NCBI GenBank assembly: GCA_016719565.1
Contig: JADJYU010000008.1
Coordinates: forward strand, 62,001 to 126,000
Origin: Ignavibacteria bacterium
GTDB taxonomy: Bacteria > Bacteroidota > Ignavibacteria > Tepidaquicellales > Tepidaquicellaceae
Reading direction: 5' to 3'
DNA: 64,000 nucleotides
Below, one piece after another: positions 17,047-25,600 of this stretch (the first letter of the stretch is position 1; every line of letters starts with the position of its first letter). Under the pieces are notes generated by a model that did not search any database, had not been told where the DNA came from, and was given only the letters and a program-made list of their open reading frames with translations. Made by a program: the position numbers and the translations under genes.

Positions 17047-17690
17047 ACATACTGAAGAATTTCCTCTTCTGAAAATTTTTTTAAAATGATTTCTTTTAAT
17101 TTATTCTTTGCGCGGAAAATTCTGTTTTTAACAGTTCCGAGCGGAAGTCTGAGTATTTCGGCAATTTCGTCATGAGAAAGATCATTAATATAGAACATTG
17201 TTAAAATGACTGAATACTGTTCCGGTATTGAATTTATATAATCACTTATGATCTGTTTTATTTCGGACTCTGAAATTATACTTTCCGTACTCAGATCATA
17301 TTTATCATCAAATTCGTTTTTCTCAATTTTCGCATCATAATACTTTCGTAACAGATCGTCACCTTCTTCGAAACTTGATCCTTCGACATCAATAGAAACG
17401 ATACTGAATCTGCGTGATTTAAGTTTTTTATAATTGTCCACTGCCGTATTATAAACTATTGTGTAAAAATATGTTGAAAGTTTAGACCTTTCTTCAAACT
17501 TGCCTGATGTAATGGATCTGAAAAGTTTAAGAAATGATTCCTGCAGACAATCTTCGGAATCTTCCCTGCTCTTCAAAATTTTCATGGTTAACGACAAAGC
17601 TTTGTCCTTTAATTCATCTACAATGATCCTGAATGAAGACGTATCTCCTTCGTTAATATTCTTTATGATCTCTGAATCAGACAGACTCAT
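17043..17690 (-). CDS. ECF-type RNA polymerase sigma factor
   Basis: 215 residues. Region 2 shows in SREDSEDCLQESFLKLFRSI and STYFYTIVYNTAVDNYKK; region 4 shows in IPEQYSVILTMFYINDLSHD and EIAEILRLPLGTVKNRIFRA. The linker between them, about 50 residues of charged sequence, is longer than in minimal ECF factors. The product directs RNA polymerase to a small regulon, usually in response to envelope signals. Upstream lies the DUF4097 gene, whose corrected end at 17753 is about 60 bases away; downstream is the overlapping membrane partner. A GAAACC-N16-GTC element at the head of the operon fits autoregulation. Confidence 0.9.
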   Translation of the reverse strand: MSLSDSEIIKNINEGDTSSFRIIVDELKDKALSLTMKILKSREDSEDCLQESFLKLFRSITSGKFEERSKLSTYFYTIVYNTAVDNYKKLKSRRFSIVSIDVEGSSFEEGDDLLRKYYDAKIEKNEFDDKYDLSTESIISESEIKQIISDYINSIPEQYSVILTMFYINDLSHDEIAEILRLPLGTVKNRIFRAKNKLKEIILKKFSEEEILQYV

Positions 17691-17752
17691 TTTTTTAAAC
17701 TTTTAATAATACTGACAAATTGCACAAATCAAATTTGAAAATCAAACTGTGA

Positions 17753-18549
17753 TTAAATTTCTTTATCACCTGTTATCAAGATCTTTCCGTTTATTGTTTC
17801 AATTATTATTTCAGACCTGTTATCTTCAGTTCCCAGATTACCCCTGAACGATTTTTTTCCTGAATTATGTCAGAGAATTTCAAATTATCCGTACTGACAT
17901 TACTGTTCATGGATTGAGCGTTTACACGCGCATTTATATAATTACTGAGATTCAGAGAAACGCTGCCGTTAATTACATTAATATTAATACCTTTAGTGGA
18001 ATCTATCACTCCGGAAAATGAACCGTTGGTCAGGTCGCATTCCAAAAGACCGGAATAATTATCAAGATCGACGCTGCCGTTGACCTGATCAATTTTCAGA
18101 TCATTTGATATATTGTCAGCGGATATTTTCCCGTTCACATTTTCAACAGAAATTGAGATACCTTCAGGTACGGAAATCTCATAATTCACTTTCTGCTTTC
18201 TGTCGAAATTAAAATTAAAACCGTCATCTCTTCCTTTATCATTAATCAGAGATTCAATATTTATTTCATTTCCTGATGTATCAATCTCAATTGTAATTTC
18301 ATCAAACGGCGTATTGAGATATTTTTTCTTAACTTTTATTTCTTTTTCCGCTACGATTTTTACGATACCGGAATCAGAAGACCTTACAAAGCTGATATTG
18401 CCGTTTATATTTTGAATAAATATTTTTTTCTTACCTTCTGCGGAAACACGATGTATTTCCTTATCAGACTTTACATATTTTTTTGAAAGCAGACCGCATC
18501 CGTTCAACATGAATGCGATTACAGCAATAAAGATAATTGATAATTTCAT
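17753..18549 (-). CDS. DUF4097-like adhesin-type lipoprotein (frameshifted near C-terminus)
   Basis: The uncorrected frame ends at 17806. A lipobox MLNGC marks a lipoprotein. The body is a right-handed repeat of short strands of the kind IFIQNINGNISF, ISVENVNGKISADN, LKIDQVNGSVDLDN and ININVINGSVSLNL, the DUF4097 / putative auto-transporter adhesin pattern. After a seven-T run at 17852-17858 (A7 on the coding strand) the frame switches to ITGLK and stops. The other frame continues the repeat as SFRGNLGTEDNRSE then IIIETINGKILITGDKEI and stops at 17753. One missing A explains this. DUF4097 genes often accompany ECF sigma factors in this phylum. Confidence 0.8.
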
Positions 18550-18576
18550 AATGATAATTTTCTTCTAATTTAGAAA

Positions 18577-18960
18577 TCAATGATTTACTGAGGATTCACT
18601 TTTTGTTTTAGAACTTACAACCAGAAAGTAGATAAGGAATCCCAGACCTATGAAGGTTACAATAATTCCCATCATAACGCCTTCTTCTACATCATATATA
18701 CTTTCAGCTACATTTGCGAGAAATATACCGATCCCGAAGAAGAGAAGGATCAAACCGAATTTCAGTGAGCTGTACGGATTTTTCGGTTTAGTATTATCGG
18801 TAAAATAAGCTTTTACTTCTTCAGGCGACAAACCTTTTTCAATCAGTCTCATTTTTTCTCTGTGCTTTGTATAGATCCACCAGAATAAAATGATTCCCGG
18901 AATTCCGAAAGTAAAAATGATCGCTACTACCGGGATGAATTCTTCTACTACACCATGCAT
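18577..18960 (-). CDS. DUF6249-type small membrane protein
   Basis: 127 residues with three hydrophobic helices: VVAIIFTFGIPGIILFWWIY, SLKFGLILLFFGIGIFLA and GIIVTFIGLGFLIYFLVV. Between the first two is the conserved KHREKMRLIEKGLSPEEVKA segment typical of DUF6249 proteins found beside ECF sigma factors in Bacteroidota. The function is unknown; it probably acts in envelope stress sensing with the sigma factor. It lies in the same operon, 27 bases before the lipoprotein gene. Confidence 0.8.
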   Translation of the reverse strand: MHGVVEEFIPVVAIIFTFGIPGIILFWWIYTKHREKMRLIEKGLSPEEVKAYFTDNTKPKNPYSSLKFGLILLFFGIGIFLANVAESIYDVEEGVMMGIIVTFIGLGFLIYFLVVSSKTKSESSVNH

Positions 18961-19000
18961 TTTAAATAACTCCTTTCCGCTATTTCAGCGAATTTTAATT

Positions 19001-19084
19001 TTAATTATTTGAATATTTTGATTTTACCAAAGACATTATAAACAATATCAGAAAGGTAATCAGAATAATAACGGCTTCAGTCAT
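19001..19084 (-). CDS. Possible 27-residue single-helix membrane peptide
   Basis: A short frame from ATG at 19084 to TAA at 19001. It would encode MTEAVIILITFLILFIMSLV followed by KSKYSNN, a clean transmembrane helix with a short positively charged tail. It lies 40 bases upstream of the DUF6249 gene and about 33 bases downstream of the ECF-like promoter element. The sharp hydrophobic/charged pattern argues that it is real, but it has no Shine-Dalgarno sequence and is too short to judge by coding bias. Confidence 0.42.
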   Translation of the reverse strand: MTEAVIILITFLILFIMSLVKSKYSNN

Positions 19085-19116
19085 TTTTTAATGTATTTAA
19101 TAATTCTATAGGTTAT

Positions 19117-19141
19117 GACTTTTAATATTCACAAAGGTTTC
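19117..19141 (-). promoter_or_regulatory. Candidate ECF sigma promoter
   Basis: On the minus strand, GAAACC (19136-19141), 16 bases, then GTC (19117-19119). This fits the general ECF layout of a GAAC-type -35 and a GTC-type -10 box. It is about 33 bases before the small membrane ORF and heads the sigma operon, consistent with autoregulation. Motif evidence only. Confidence 0.38.
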
Positions 19142-19156
19142 AATTTAAAATAAAAA

Positions 19157-19184
19157 AAAACCCGGTCTCAATGAGCCGGGTTTT
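19157..19184 (-). terminator. Intrinsic terminator after kamA
   Basis: Inverted repeat AAAACCCGG / CCGGGTTTT (9 bp) with a 10-base loop. On the minus strand it is followed by a T-rich run. It lies 22 bases past the kamA stop. Confidence 0.85.
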
Positions 19185-19205
19185 GGAATGAGGTTTCAGT
19201 TAAAT

Positions 19206-20363
19206 TTAGGAATTATTTAAAACGGGTATATTAATTTTTCTGATCTTATCTTTTTTATTGACGGTTCTCCTGCGAATCTTTTTGCGGCGCATAAATAGGT
19301 CTGCATTATTTGAATTCGAATCACCGTTAATTTCAGGATATTCATAGATATTATATTTAAAATTTCTAAGTACAATTTTTTCATCATCTCTTGAGATAAC
19401 ATAATCCGGCAGCAATGGAATTTTTCCGCCGCCGCCCGGAGCATCTACAACAAAATGCGGAACTGCAAGTCCGGAAATATGACCTCTTAATTTATCCATA
19501 ATTTCAAGACCAACTTTAAGCGGAGTTCTGAAATGGTTTGCGCCTTTAGTAAGATCCGCCTGATATATATAATAAGGTCTGACTCTCATTGCAAGTAAAC
19601 CTTTCATAAGATCTTTCATAACATCTGCATTATCATTTACACCTTTCATCAGGACACACTGGTTACCGACAGGGATACCTGCGTCTGCGAGCATTGCACA
19701 GGCTCTTTTGCTTTCATCCGTTAATTCCCATGGATGATTAAAATGAGTATTAACATAAATCGGATGATATTTTCTAAGCATTTCACAAAGCTGCGGAGTA
19801 ATCCTGTGCGGTAATACGCAGGGCATTTTTGTACCAAGCCGGATTATCTGAATATGTTTTATTTGTCTTAGTCTGAAAATTATTTTTTCAAGCATATTAT
19901 CAGTAAGCATAAGCGGATCGCCGCCGGATAAAATTACATCATTGATTTCCGGATGTGATTCGAGATACTGAAATGCAGACTCAAGAGTTCTCATTGAAAT
20001 CTTACTCTGATCGCCGACCTTCCTTTTTCTCGTACAGAATCTGCAGTAAAGTCCGCACTGTGAAGTAACCAAAAACAATGCCCGGTCAGGATATCTGTGA
20101 GTGATATTTGGAACAGGACTCATGTCGTCTTCATTCAGAGGATCTTCCTGAGAATCAATATCTTCAAGCTCCGCTATATCAGGCACACACTGAAGCCATA
20201 TCGGATCGCCCGGATATCTGATTAAAGATAGGTAATACGGATTGATCCTCGCCTGAAAAAATTCATCAAGCTTTTCCGCCGTTTCTCTTTCTATGCTGAA
20301 TTTCTCAACAAGATGATCTACAGAGCTGACGCTGTTTCTGATCATTTCCTGCCAGAGTTCCAT
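19206..20363 (-). CDS. kamA: Lysine 2,3-aminomutase family radical SAM enzyme
   Basis: 385 residues. The radical SAM cluster motif is CGLYCRFCTRKRKVG (CxxxCxxC). FVVDAPGGGGKIPLLPDYV carries the PLP-binding lysine. The two aspartates that hold the substrate ammonium group in lysine 2,3-aminomutase (DLTKGANHFRTP and VVDAPGGGG) are both kept, which favours L-lysine over glutamate as substrate; the expected product is L-beta-lysine. The C-terminus is a basic tail with clustered RRK/KK residues. An AAGGAGA ribosome site precedes the start. It is the last gene of an operon with a GNAT and two D-Ala-D-Ala-ligase-like proteins, so beta-lysine may be acetylated or built into a small peptide. It differs from EpmB by its context. 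Confidence 0.88.
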   Translation of the reverse strand: MELWQEMIRNSVSSVDHLVEKFSIERETAEKLDEFFQARINPYYLSLIRYPGDPIWLQCVPDIAELEDIDSQEDPLNEDDMSPVPNITHRYPDRALFLVTSQCGLYCRFCTRKRKVGDQSKISMRTLESAFQYLESHPEINDVILSGGDPLMLTDNMLEKIIFRLRQIKHIQIIRLGTKMPCVLPHRITPQLCEMLRKYHPIYVNTHFNHPWELTDESKRACAMLADAGIPVGNQCVLMKGVNDNADVMKDLMKGLLAMRVRPYYIYQADLTKGANHFRTPLKVGLEIMDKLRGHISGLAVPHFVVDAPGGGGKIPLLPDYVISRDDEKIVLRNFKYNIYEYPEINGDSNSNNADLFMRRKKIRRRTVNKKDKIRKINIPVLNNS

Positions 20364-20450
20364 TATATCTCCTTTTTAGTTATTTAGATTATATGCTTTA
20401 AAAAATTAAGCATAGATTAACCTTTGTTTTAAAAATCAATTGTCAGCTTA

Positions 20451-20468
20451 GATCAGATAAATCTGATC
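20451..20468. promoter_or_regulatory. Perfect palindrome upstream of kamA
   Basis: GATCAGATAAATCTGATC: 7-bp arms with a TAAA centre, lying between the GNAT stop and the kamA start. It is not followed by a T run on either strand, so it looks more like an operator or RNA processing hairpin than a terminator. Confidence 0.3.
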
Positions 20469-20474
20469 ACAAAA

Positions 20475-20942
20475 TTATTTAAGATACTTCCCGTAAACTA
20501 TCAGATCGTCTCCGGGTTTATAAAAATCCTTTATATTAACGAGTAACATATAATTATTTTTTTCATAAAATCTTCTTTCCTTTTCATAAGATTCTTTACC
20601 GCTGGTTTCAATAAGAACAAGTCTTCCGTTTTTACTTTTTAAATGATCCTCTATAAAATTTATCAATCCGCTTCCAATTCCTGAAGACTGAACAGAAGGG
20701 TTAACCGCAATCCAGTACAAATCGTATGTTCCTTCTGTTAGAGGTCTTGGTCCTATGCAAACATAACCTCTGATTTTGATTTCTTCATCAACAAAAATTT
20801 CATAATCATTCTGACCGGGATTATTTAAATATACATCTATAAGTTCAACAGCAATGTTAATTTCATCATCAGAAAAATTACGTGTATCTTTAAGAATGCA
20901 TATGATCTTTTCCCTGTCATCCTGTATCAGAGCTCTGATCAT
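20475..20942 (-). CDS. GNAT N-acetyltransferase
   Basis: 155 residues. Acetyl-CoA-binding motif A is visible as WIAVNPSVQSSGIGSGLINF (Q/RxxGxG/A), followed by ENNY-like motif B in RFYEKNNYMLL. The N-terminal segment DDREKIICILKDTRNFSDDE is helical. The protein is much shorter than the usual beta-lysine acetyltransferase AblB (about 270 residues), so it should not be named AblB. Its place between the two ATP-grasp genes and kamA suggests that it acetylates the amino compound made in this operon. There are gaps of about 110 bases on both sides, but all genes are on one strand before a single terminator. Confidence 0.82.
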   Translation of the reverse strand: MIRALIQDDREKIICILKDTRNFSDDEINIAVELIDVYLNNPGQNDYEIFVDEEIKIRGYVCIGPRPLTEGTYDLYWIAVNPSVQSSGIGSGLINFIEDHLKSKNGRLVLIETSGKESYEKERRFYEKNNYMLLVNIKDFYKPGDDLIVYGKYLK

Positions 20943-21060
20943 ATTAAATAATTAATGCTTTTATATTCACATTCCGGATTTCTGAATTTCTGCTTAACCG
21001 TATCCGCATATAAATTCTGCGGCAACATTACCTTAAACTGCATGACGGAATACCATTCCG

Positions 21061-22145
21061 TCATAACCCCCACCTCTCACAAGCAAACCCTATTATCCTC
21101 TGTATCAGCTCATCATAACTCCATCCGTACGCTTTCCCGCTCCGAGTAAATCCCGTATCTTCATCCGCATCAGACGCAATGTCCGGATTTGGATTCATCT
21201 CAAGTACATATGGTACATTATCCTTCACCCGAAAATCCACCCTCGCATAATCAGACGCTCCGATTATTCTGTATACTTTTTTGCAGTCTCCTTTATTCGT
21301 TCCTCAAGCTCCGGCGAAATATTCTTTGCCGGACACACCGCTTTTGTTCCCGCAAACTCTACTGTCTTATACATCCACTTGCTGTTATAGCTTACTATCT
21401 TCTGATAATCATCAGGCATATCGCTGAAGTCAATTTCCGATATTGGAAAAACTATCAGATCACTTTCATCTTTCTTTACATTTCCGACTACACTGACGTT
21501 TATTTCCCTGCCGTCTATAAACTGCTCCACAAGAGCAGGCTGTTTATGTTCATCAAGTATATACTCTATTCTTTTCTTTAGTTCTTCATCATTATACACT
21601 ACAGACTTATTATCTATTCCAATGCTCGCGTCTTCTCTCGACGGCTTTACTATCAGTGGAAATTTATCTTTCAGTTTCGAGTATCCGTTATTTCTGAACT
21701 CCCGGGAATTTGCGCAGACATAATGCGGAGCTGTGGGTATTTCATAGTAATTCAGAATTTCCTTAACGCGCCATTTATTCAGCGCAAGACCAAGCGTAAG
21801 CGCTCTCGATCCTGTATATGGAATTTTAAGAATTTCAAACAAAGCCGCTATATTCATTTCCTGTGTCGGATCACCATCAAGTGATTCACACAGATTGAAT
21901 ATCATATCAGGTCTGTCATCCCGGAGTTCATCAATTAATTTATAAACATCGAGAGCAACTGCAGTTATCTTTGTCTCATGACCTGTCGGGATTAGCGCGC
22001 GCTGAACAGATTTAAGTTCATCGAGAACTCCGAATTCACTCATATCAATTGGTTCATCAATCTTATCAATATCGGTTACGCCGTCATCATAATTTCTTCC
22101 GGTCGAATACTGAGTCGGATCATTATATATTATATTAATTTTCAT
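21061..22145 (-). CDS. D-Ala-D-Ala-ligase-like ATP-grasp protein (frameshifted)
   Basis: About 361 residues when corrected; the uncorrected frame stops early at 21264 (293 residues). N-terminal ATP-grasp features: DELRDDRPDMIFNLCESLDG, YTGSRALTLGLALNKWRVK, LIVKPSREDASIGID and VEQFIDGREINVSVVG. A six-T run at 21277-21282 is one base short. Restoring it continues the protein as KVYRIIGASDYARVDFRV, then YVLEMNPNPDIASDADED with the metal-binding Glu and Asn, to a stop at 21061. The family joins amino acids through acyl phosphates. The gene lies 6 bases after a paralogue and shares its operon with kamA, so it may couple beta-lysine or another amino acid rather than D-alanine. Confidence 0.83.
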
Positions 22146-22151
22146 TTCAGA

Positions 22152-23261
22152 TTATTTATGAAATCCGTTTCTGTTTCTTTTCAATGCCGCTCCGAGAACT
22201 GCATTGATCATTGTGTCGTAATCCATCCCGGCTTCTCTGGCTGCTTTCGGATAACATGAATTATCCGCGGGATCGGGCAGTATACCCGGCAGCGGATTGA
22301 TCTCTACTATATTCGGATTCCCTTCGCTGTCAAGACGGACATCTATCCGCGCCCAGTCTCTGAGTCTTAGAACTTTAAACGCCGCTTTACAGATCAACTC
22401 TATCCGGTTATATAATTTTTCATCAATTTCCGCCGGGCATCTGAAAATATCAAGTTTACTTTCTCTCGTGTCAAAAAACCATTTTACTTCATAGGAATAA
22501 ATTTTATTGAAACCTTCCGGGACGGCGTCAAGATTAATTTCTACAATCGGCATTACTTTTACATCATCACCGTTTCCGAGCATTGCAACTGTAAATTCTT
22601 TTCCTTCAAGAAAATCTTCTACAAGGGAAGGCTGATCGTAACAATCCTTAATTCTTAATATTTCATTTCTGAGATCTGCGCAATTTCTTACAACTGATGA
22701 ATTGAATATACCTTTTGATGAACCTTCATGCAGCGGTTTTATAAATTTCGGGAATGATAGATCCTTTTCGGTTTTATGAATAGCGTCAGTAATAAAAAAT
22801 TTTGCATTTGGAATATTATAATAGGATAAAATTTCTTTGCACCTCGACTTGTCATGACAAATTCCGTTTGTAACCGAATCACTTCCTGTAAAAGGAATGT
22901 TCAGCATCTCCAGCATTGATGGTATTTGCGATTCTCTTGACAAACCGTTCAGACCTTCCGCTACATTAAATACAAATTCAGGACGTATCATTTTAAATTT
23001 TTCATAAGCGTCACTGTCACCTTCCACAAGCGTAACATCGTGTCCGCCCGCTTCCAGAGCCGACTTCACAGCCGTTATAGTTTCTTCTGAATCCCATTCA
23101 GCATAAGTATCGTCAAGTCTTTCAGGATAATTGTTGATTAGATTTTCGCTGAGATATTTTCTGAAGTCAGTTTTGGGTGATGAGTATTTTATGGAATCTT
23201 CAGAATCGGATAGAATACTTTCGTTTTCTTTTTTAATATTGAATGCTAATGCTATTCTCAA
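22152..23261 (-). CDS. D-Ala-D-Ala-ligase-like ATP-grasp protein
   Basis: 369 residues. ATP-grasp motifs in order: FVFNVAEGLNGLSRESQIPS, FTGSDSVTNGICHDKSRCKE, FIKPLHEGSSKGI, VEDFLEGKEFTVAMLG, and the metal site WARIDVRLDSEGNPNIVEIN followed by PLPGILPD. It differs from housekeeping Ddl in its N-terminal domain and in being paired with a second copy. It is the first gene of the kamA operon, with a near-perfect Bacteroidota promoter about 30 bases upstream. I infer that the two ligases act in sequence on one substrate set. The amino acids joined are unknown. Confidence 0.84.
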   Translation of the reverse strand: MRIALAFNIKKENESILSDSEDSIKYSSPKTDFRKYLSENLINNYPERLDDTYAEWDSEETITAVKSALEAGGHDVTLVEGDSDAYEKFKMIRPEFVFNVAEGLNGLSRESQIPSMLEMLNIPFTGSDSVTNGICHDKSRCKEILSYYNIPNAKFFITDAIHKTEKDLSFPKFIKPLHEGSSKGIFNSSVVRNCADLRNEILRIKDCYDQPSLVEDFLEGKEFTVAMLGNGDDVKVMPIVEINLDAVPEGFNKIYSYEVKWFFDTRESKLDIFRCPAEIDEKLYNRIELICKAAFKVLRLRDWARIDVRLDSEGNPNIVEINPLPGILPDPADNSCYPKAAREAGMDYDTMINAVLGAALKRNRNGFHK

Positions 23262-23293
23262 AAAATATTTATTTGATTAAAAATAATTTTTGC

Positions 23294-23323
23294 AAATATA
23301 ACATTATTGTTGTTATTGTCAAT
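23294..23323 (-). promoter_or_regulatory. Bacteroidota-type promoter of the kamA operon
   Basis: On the minus strand TTG (23321-23323), exactly 19 bases, then TATATTTG (23294-23301). This fully matches TTG-N19-TAnnTTTG. Transcription should start near 23288, about 27 bases before the first ATP-grasp gene. Confidence 0.75.
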
Positions 23324-23383
23324 AAGACATATATAAGCGGATTTATATAATCAAAAAATGAACCGGGAAAATGAAATAAAAAA

Positions 23384-23404
23384 ACTCCGTAAAAATTACG
23401 GAGT
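23384..23404 (-). terminator. Intrinsic terminator after the HdeD-like gene
   Basis: ACTCCGTAA / TTACGGAGT, 9-bp perfect stem with a 3-base loop. On the minus strand it is followed by seven T. It lies 24 bases past the HdeD-like stop and isolates that unit from the kamA operon. Confidence 0.85.
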
Positions 23405-23428
23405 ATAAAATAAATTATGTAACTGGTT

Positions 23429-23956
23429 CTAATTTTTTAATCCTTTTACTTTGAATGAAAGAATTATCATTATTACACCGGACAATATAGCGTAAAATCC
23501 AAATACAATGACAAGAGCTTCAGCTCCTGCGAGCACATTGGAAAAAATCAGAATGCCGAAGACAACAGTAATGATACCGTTAAGTATTGCGAGCCATTCG
23601 TTCTGTATCACCTTGCGCATTTTTATTGCAGAAATGATCATGAATATCCCGGCAAACAACGCCCAGAATGCAATTAAATATAGAGTAAATGATATTACAA
23701 ACTCCGGCTTAATTATGAACAGCAGACCAATAAAAATATAAAACAATCCTTCGAGTTTTCCGGCACCTTCCGTGGATTTTGATCTGACATCTTCTATTAT
23801 TACAAATATTCCACTGAGAATTGCAATGAATCCGAAATAAAAAAGTATTGTTGCTAAAACCATTCCTGGTGTGCTGACAGCCAGTATACCGAAGATCAGC
23901 AGAAGTATTCCCCTTAAGAGAAATACCCACCATCTCTTTTGTATAGTTTCGAGCAT
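23429..23956 (-). CDS. HdeD/DUF308 family membrane protein
   Basis: 175 residues with six hydrophobic helices arranged as three repeats of a glycine-rich pair, for example WWVFLLRGILLLIFGILAVS, LFYIFIGLLFIIKPEFVISF and ILNGIITVVFGILIFSNVLA. This is the HdeD (acid-resistance membrane protein) / DUF308 pattern. HdeD-type proteins are linked to acid or envelope stress, but the mechanism is not known. The gene ends in its own terminator; the Ntn hydrolase gene lies 32 bases upstream on the same strand, so the two may share a transcript. Confidence 0.82.
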   Translation of the reverse strand: MLETIQKRWWVFLLRGILLLIFGILAVSTPGMVLATILFYFGFIAILSGIFVIIEDVRSKSTEGAGKLEGLFYIFIGLLFIIKPEFVISFTLYLIAFWALFAGIFMIISAIKMRKVIQNEWLAILNGIITVVFGILIFSNVLAGAEALVIVFGFYAILSGVIMIILSFKVKGLKN

Positions 23957-23988
23957 AAGGTTTTTTTTAAATTGTAAAATATTGTGAA

Positions 23989-25185
23989 TTAAATTTTTAT
24001 TGCCTGTCTGGTTATGATAAATATAATTAATAAGAATGGGATCAGCAAAAATAAAATTGAGTATTTGAATTCATATGATTCCTCTTCAGCAATGTTTTCC
24101 GTTTGAGATTTATTTACACAATGATATCTGTCAGGAAAAGCTGCTGTTAAATCTTTCATTTCATTTGTTATATCTTTAAGAAAATCAACTGAACTGTATG
24201 ATCTTTCTATAAGCTCTCTGTTTTTATCATAACTGTATTCTTTGAGATGATCGTTTATTTTGCCTTCCCTGCCGTCATTAATATCTGTCATCATCACAGG
24301 TAAATTACAGTCAAAACTCAGAGTCTTAAAATCAACAATTTTTATTTCCCTGTTCTTAAGCGTCCTGTAATATATTTCCATATTTTTAATGTCATACACA
24401 ATACTCCATTTCGTATGTTCTCCCTGATTTACTTCATCTAGTATTTTAAATCCAGACTGATCAGCATTTTCATCCGAACCTTTTTTAAAATCCTTAAGCA
24501 TCGAACAGGTCTTAGCAAATCTGTATAATGAACTTTTATCATTTACCAATTCCTTTTCACCGCCGAATTCTTTCAGCTGATTTAAATAATCAGCAGAACC
24601 TGAATAAGTATCATTAGTAAGTACAGGATGCGGAAGTTTTTCTCCATAATGCGTGATCATTTTCCCCTTTAGAAACTCTATAGTTGCAGAATTTCCAAAT
24701 CTGTCACTGATAAGATAATGAACAGGAACCGCTCCTTCGGGTATTCTGATAATTTCGTCAGAGTCAATAACTTCTGCGATAGTTTCGCAATTATCCAGCT
24801 GATACTGAATCCACTGAAGTATTCCTCCAACAGTTGATCTGTCATCGCTATCCGGATATTCCGTTTCTTCAAGCCACATAAGTTCGACGACTAAACCGGA
24901 TTCATTCATTCCTCCTGTAGGGAACTCTCTGCCGAATTGGTTAAAGGTTACGCTTCCGTATTTTGAGATCCATTCAACAGGTTTTCCTGTTTTCGCAAAT
25001 GCGATCTTCACTACGCTTCTTTTGTTTACAAATACAATTCCGTAATCAATAGACCAATCGTAATTTCTTCCAAATATATTTTCATCTTCAGTTTTTAAGC
25101 AGAATGTCGTGCATGAATAAAGATGTGTATAATTTATTGTAAGGGAAAAAAGGACTATAAAAAAAATTCTGATAATTAGTCTCAC
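23989..25185 (-). CDS. Linear amide C-N hydrolase (choloylglycine hydrolase/penicillin V acylase type)
   Basis: 398 residues. The signal peptide ends just before CTTFCLKTEDENIFGRNYDW; the first Cys after cleavage is the expected N-terminal nucleophile of this Ntn-hydrolase family, and GRNYDW holds the conserved Arg and Asp. ESGLVVELMWLEE and FPTGGMNESG match the next conserved block. Members hydrolyse amides such as bile salts, penicillin V or acyl-homoserine lactones; the substrate cannot be told here. A C-terminal transmembrane helix (ILFLLIPFLLIIFIITR) should anchor it, with the active domain in the periplasm. The ABM gene lies 17 bases upstream. Confidence 0.8.
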   Translation of the reverse strand: MRLIIRIFFIVLFSLTINYTHLYSCTTFCLKTEDENIFGRNYDWSIDYGIVFVNKRSVVKIAFAKTGKPVEWISKYGSVTFNQFGREFPTGGMNESGLVVELMWLEETEYPDSDDRSTVGGILQWIQYQLDNCETIAEVIDSDEIIRIPEGAVPVHYLISDRFGNSATIEFLKGKMITHYGEKLPHPVLTNDTYSGSADYLNQLKEFGGEKELVNDKSSLYRFAKTCSMLKDFKKGSDENADQSGFKILDEVNQGEHTKWSIVYDIKNMEIYYRTLKNREIKIVDFKTLSFDCNLPVMMTDINDGREGKINDHLKEYSYDKNRELIERSYSSVDFLKDITNEMKDLTAAFPDRYHCVNKSQTENIAEEESYEFKYSILFLLIPFLLIIFIITRQAIKI

Positions 25186-25202
25186 TTTAATATTAATAAT
25201 TT

Positions 25203-25529
25203 TTAAATTTTAAAATCCACGGGCTGAAATCCCGGAAACATTGACTTAGACTCTTCAATTGAAGAAAGTGTTTCGTAACTGCAAACATTTTCAAATCTTT
25301 TCCACAGTTCAAGTACATTCGGGTTTTCATGCGCGAGATCGATCGCTTTCTGTGATTTCCATTCGAATACTTCAAGTATAGATCCATTGCCTGACCTCAT
25401 AACTACGGAATCCCTTTCTGTAATAAGTCCTTCCTTTTTTAATACCGGCATATGGTCTTTTATAACTTCAAGTAATTCTTCTTCTTTTTCCTCTTTGGGT
25501 TTAAAACATGCGATAACTATAATTCCCAT
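25203..25529 (-). CDS. Antibiotic-biosynthesis-monooxygenase (ABM) domain protein
   Basis: 108 residues with a ferredoxin-like ABM/dimeric alpha-beta barrel pattern: IIVIACFKPKEEKEEELLEV, then RSGNGSILEVFEWKSQKAID and a helix ending in LWKRFENVC. ABM domains include monooxygenases and many small proteins with no known reaction, so no substrate is claimed. It is probably cotranscribed with the Ntn hydrolase downstream. A perfect 10-bp palindrome TGTGTACACA at 25575-25584, in the gap before it, might be an operator. Confidence 0.72.
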   Translation of the reverse strand: MGIIVIACFKPKEEKEEELLEVIKDHMPVLKKEGLITERDSVVMRSGNGSILEVFEWKSQKAIDLAHENPNVLELWKRFENVCSYETLSSIEESKSMFPGFQPVDFKI

Positions 25530-25600
25530 ATTTTTTTCTCTTTAATATTTATATCGGGTTAAAAATTTTTTTTGTGTGTACACATAAAACGGTGAATGCT

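Noticed and set aside
19206..20363. EpmB-type lysine aminomutase acting on elongation factor P
   Set aside because: No epmA or efp gene is adjacent, and the C-terminal PLP and substrate regions match the free-lysine enzymes.
20955..21149. Plus-strand ORFs opposite the end of the ATP-grasp gene
   Set aside because: After correcting the frameshift, the minus strand is coding down to 21061, so the plus-strand frames are shadows.
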